This document shows positions 34,379-36,570 of a DNA stretch of 36,570 bases, in pieces. The notes beneath the pieces were generated by a model that saw nothing but the letters and a program-made list of their open reading frames with translations, was not told the origin of the DNA and searched no databases. Each line of letters opens with the position of its first letter. Positions within the stretch are counted from its first letter, which is position 1. The stretch spans positions 1 through 36,570 of the forward strand of contig NZ_VCKZ01000030.1 in assembly GCF_005889745.1 (NCBI RefSeq), in the 5' to 3' direction. Both the position numbers and the translations under genes were made by a program. The stretch is from Actinomadura geliboluensis (GTDB taxonomy: Bacteria; Actinomycetota; Actinomycetes; Streptosporangiales; Streptosporangiaceae).

Positions 34379-34816
34379 TTGCGCACCTCCGACGTGCGCG
34401 CGGCGTCGGACGCCGCCCCGCGCCGGGCGGTGTCCCCGCTGGAGTTGTTCTTCGACCTGGTCTTCGTCTTCGCCGTCGGGCAGCTCGCCGAGCACCCGCA
34501 CAGCGCCCCGTCTTGGCGCGGTGCGGCCGAGACCGCGATGATGCTGATCGCGGTTCTCACCACGTGGGTGCTCACCAGTTTCGACGCCACCTTCCTGGAC
34601 ATCACGCCGCCCGGACCCGAGGGCTGGTACTGGCGGCGATGGGCCTTCGGCCTGTTCATGAACGCCCAGAATCCGCACGCGTTCACCGGTCGTCCATGGG
34701 CGTTCGTGGTGCCGCTGGCGGCGATCCTGCTCCTGACCGGGGACCGCCCACCCGCTAAGACGAAGGGGGCCGGTACCGCCGCAGCCGTTCTCTCGCCACA
34801 GGCGAGCGGCGTTTGA
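34379..34816 (+). pseudogene. Truncated low-temperature-requirement A (LtrA) membrane protein gene
   Basis: The 145-residue frame starts like LtrA proteins (AVSPLELFFDLVFVFAVGQLAEH, then WRGAAETAMMLIAVLTTWVLTSFDATFLD) and reaches RPWAFVVPLAAILLLTG, then ends in unrelated residues. Full LtrA proteins have about 10 helices and nearly 400 residues; only the first three are left. The start codon is uncertain (TTG 34379 or GTG 34395) and no good ribosome binding site is seen, so this is probably a remnant. Confidence 0.75.
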
Positions 34817-34870
34817 GATGATCTCGAACTGTCCGTTCAGACACGTGTGTTCCTGTGAGAGGTATGGCCG

Positions 34871-36262
34871 TTGGAACCGCTGAGGCAGGATGGCTCGCGA
34901 CAGTCGGCGGACGCGGACGGGCAGGTGCTGGCGGGCCGGTACCGGCTGGTCTCGCTGCTCGGCCGGGGTGGCATGGGAGCGGTCTGGCGAGCCCACGACG
35001 AGCAACTAGACCGTGAAGTGGCGGTCAAGGAACTGCGCCTGCCCGAGCATTTGGACGATGCCGCACGGCAGACCTTGATCGCCCGGCTGGACCGGGAGGC
35101 ACGCGCCGCGGCCAGGCTGAGGCACCCCGGGATCGTCACTGTGCACGACCGCGTGACCGGTGACGACGGCCGCCCCTGGATCGTCATGGAACTCGTCAGG
35201 GGTCGTTCCTTGGACGACCTTCTGAAGGCCGAGGGACGGCTGCCGCCCGTCCGGGTCGCGCAGATCGGGTTGCACCTGCTGGACGCTCTGCGCGCGGCTC
35301 ACCGGGCGGGCATCACTCATCGCGACATCAAGCCCGCCAACGTTCTGCTGGAGGACGACCGTGTCGTCCTGACCGACTTCGGTATCGCGGCCGTCGAAGG
35401 CGATGCGACCCTGACCGGTACGGGCGCCGTTCTGGGTACTCCCGCGTACATGTCGCCCGAGCAGGTCCGCGGCCAGGAGGTCACGGCCGCCGCCGACCTA
35501 TGGTCACTGGGCGCCACGCTCTACACCGCCGTGGAGGGACATCCCCCGTTCGAGGGCGCCAGCACCGGAGCCATCTTCATCGCCATCGCCACCCAGGACC
35601 CCATCCCATCAGCACACGCCGGTTCCCTCGAACCCATCCTCAGGACGCTGCTGCACCGGGATCCCTCCCACCGCCCGACCCTCGATCACCTTCACAGCCA
35701 GCTGACCTGGCTCACCCAAGGCCAGCCGCCCGCACAACCGACCCTCCTTGAGCCGCCGACGCAACCGCCCGTTCCGCAGCCACCCCAACGTCCCACCCGC
35801 ACGCGCAAGAAGGTCGTCATCGCTCTCGTGGCGGTCGCCACCGCCCTGGCGCTCATCGGCACGACCGTGTGGTCGGTGAAGGCTTTCCAGGAGAGGCGGG
35901 AGAACCAACGCTACGAAGCGAACATGAGCGCCATCGCCGATATGGGGACGATCCCAGGTTATTCAACCAAGCTCACAAGGGCTTACAGTGACACAACAGT
36001 GGAGGTTGCGTCGACCCTGTGCAAGTACACATCCGCTGACGACAAGTGCAACCTGGAGAGCCAGGTCACCGCCGTCACCAACTGGTTCCGGTCGCGGCCC
36101 GACGTAAAGTCCGTGACCCTCGAACCCCCTGTGGAAGAGCCCAACACTTTCCCTTCTCGCGACCTCTCGATTCTCACGCGGAATTCACCGAGCATCACCA
36201 ACGTCATCATCTACGACCATGTGTACGAACACGAAATCAGGCTCAGTTTCGACGTGGGCTGA
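34871..36262 (+). CDS. Membrane Ser/Thr protein kinase (PknB-type)
   Basis: 463 residues from TTG 34871 with AGAGG upstream. Kinase domain about 24-285: LLGRGGMGAVWRA glycine loop, K53 in VAVKEL, HRDIKPAN (D152), DFG D169, GTPAYMSPEQ. It is followed by a proline-rich linker (LEPPTQPPVPQPPQRP), one membrane helix (KKVVIALVAVATALALIGTTVW) and a roughly 125-residue external domain with two cysteines (TLCKYTSADDKCN). That domain has lower G+C codon use than the kinase and matches no family I know. It is not a close paralog of the two kinases at 14514-18067. Confidence 0.92.
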   Translation: MEPLRQDGSRQSADADGQVLAGRYRLVSLLGRGGMGAVWRAHDEQLDREVAVKELRLPEHLDDAARQTLIARLDREARAAARLRHPGIVTVHDRVTGDDGRPWIVMELVRGRSLDDLLKAEGRLPPVRVAQIGLHLLDALRAAHRAGITHRDIKPANVLLEDDRVVLTDFGIAAVEGDATLTGTGAVLGTPAYMSPEQVRGQEVTAAADLWSLGATLYTAVEGHPPFEGASTGAIFIAIATQDPIPSAHAGSLEPILRTLLHRDPSHRPTLDHLHSQLTWLTQGQPPAQPTLLEPPTQPPVPQPPQRPTRTRKKVVIALVAVATALALIGTTVWSVKAFQERRENQRYEANMSAIADMGTIPGYSTKLTRAYSDTTVEVASTLCKYTSADDKCNLESQVTAVTNWFRSRPDVKSVTLEPPVEEPNTFPSRDLSILTRNSPSITNVIIYDHVYEHEIRLSFDVG

Positions 36263-36293
36263 CGGCCGGCAGTTACATCATCGGCAGGACCCA

Positions 36294-36312
36294 GGCTCGA
36301 GATCGTCGAGCC
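36294..36312 (+). terminator. Hairpin after the third kinase gene
   Basis: GGCTCGA (36294-36300) and TCGAGCC (36306-36312) are perfect arms around a 5-base loop, 32 bases after the kinase stop. It is a likely terminator, separating the kinase gene from the incoming insertion sequence. Confidence 0.45.
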
Positions 36313-36333
36313 ACGCCATGTCGGGGGTATTCC

Positions 36334-36570
36334 CTCAGGTGTGGAAAGTGATCTTGCTGGGGAGCAAGTGATCAGTGGGTGAAGCGCCCACGTTCTTCGG
36401 GGGGAGAACCACACGTCATGTCCGTGATCGACCGTGTCGACGACACCACTTCAACTACCGTAAGTGATCTTTCGGCTACCGTGACGGAGGTGAGTGGGCC
36501 CGAGCAGGACAGCACGCGCCGCCCGATCCGGGAACTGCTGGACGACCGGCTGCTGGACCAGCTGCTGGCC
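36334..36570 (+). mobile_element. Left end of an IS256-family insertion sequence, cut by the window edge
   Basis: The transposase start lies about 80 bases inside this stretch. The preceding bases include GTGTGGAAAGTGATCTTGC (from 36341) and an internal hairpin CTTGC/GCAAG, as expected for a terminal inverted repeat and leader. The exact boundary and target duplication need the right end, which is outside the window. Confidence 0.55.
36418..36570 (+). CDS. IS256-family transposase, N-terminal 51 residues
   Basis: The visible protein ends RRPIRELLDDRLLDQLLA, the motif that opens many actinobacterial IS256-family transposases just before the LTGEGG segment. The preceding 35 residues are polar and variable. 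ATG 36418 follows a GGGGGGAG ribosome binding site. The DDE catalytic part lies beyond the window, so I cannot tell whether it is intact. Confidence 0.75.
   Translation, partial: MSVIDRVDDTTSTTVSDLSATVTEVSGPEQDSTRRPIRELLDDRLLDQLLA

Noticed and set aside
1-36570. CRISPR arrays, rRNA and tRNA genes
   Set aside because: No regularly spaced direct repeats and no conserved RNA signatures were seen on either strand.

Overview
The window is chromosomal DNA of a very high-G+C actinomycete. Codon third positions are almost all G or C, GTG and TTG starts are frequent, and genes are stacked with 4-base ATGA/GTGA overlaps. There are three eukaryotic-type Ser/Thr kinases, one fused to a seven-repeat WD40 domain as in PkwA of Thermomonospora curvata, plus an F420-type reductase and a PadR regulator. 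I infer a Streptosporangiales/Thermomonosporaceae (Actinomadura-like) host; no rRNA or tRNA is present to confirm it.

Region 1 (1-7920) is a catabolic island. On the minus strand lie a truncated fumarylacetoacetate-hydrolase-family gene and a PhzS-like flavin monooxygenase. Divergent to them is an IclR regulator. Then follows a tightly overlapping operon: a 21-codon leader ORF, a UbiD-type prenyl-FMN decarboxylase, a NitT/TauT-type ABC importer (lipoprotein, ATPase, permease) and the UbiX prenyltransferase that makes the UbiD cofactor. UbiX is frameshifted in a C6 run. I infer uptake of an aromatic or heteroaromatic carboxylate, decarboxylation, hydroxylation, and cleavage of a ring-fission product.

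Region 2 (7921-14354) starts with three consecutive hairpins. It carries an APC permease, an MMPL exporter, a NarL-type two-component system divergent from the exporter across a perfect inverted repeat, and a PadR repressor. The PadR promoter and the APC promoter 6 kb away share the operator-like element GATATCG-N5-CGATATCG.

Region 3 (14514-22152) has a pair of paralogous membrane Ser/Thr kinases (the first with WD40 repeats and an HGD instead of HRD catalytic loop), an alpha/beta hydrolase, and the proton-translocating transhydrogenase genes pntB and pntA.

Region 4 (22153-27410) has a decayed STAS-like reading frame, a long untranslated leader ending in a strong hairpin before a MerR-type regulator, a SigE-family ECF sigma factor with a membrane partner and a third small gene, and a type II NADH dehydrogenase.

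Region 5 (27895-31821) is a recognisable ECF41 module: an AhpD-like protein, a cupin lipoprotein, an ECF41 sigma factor with its WLPEP, DGGGK and NPDKL signatures, and an NmrA-type oxidoreductase. A textbook ECF41 promoter (TGTCACA-N16-CGTC) precedes the cupin gene. A deazaflavin-dependent reductase follows.

Region 6 (32199-36570) contains a PaiB-like FMN-binding protein, a ureohydrolase with the guanidinase-type DRHVD motif, a truncated ltrA, a third Ser/Thr kinase, and the start of an IS256-family transposase at the window edge.
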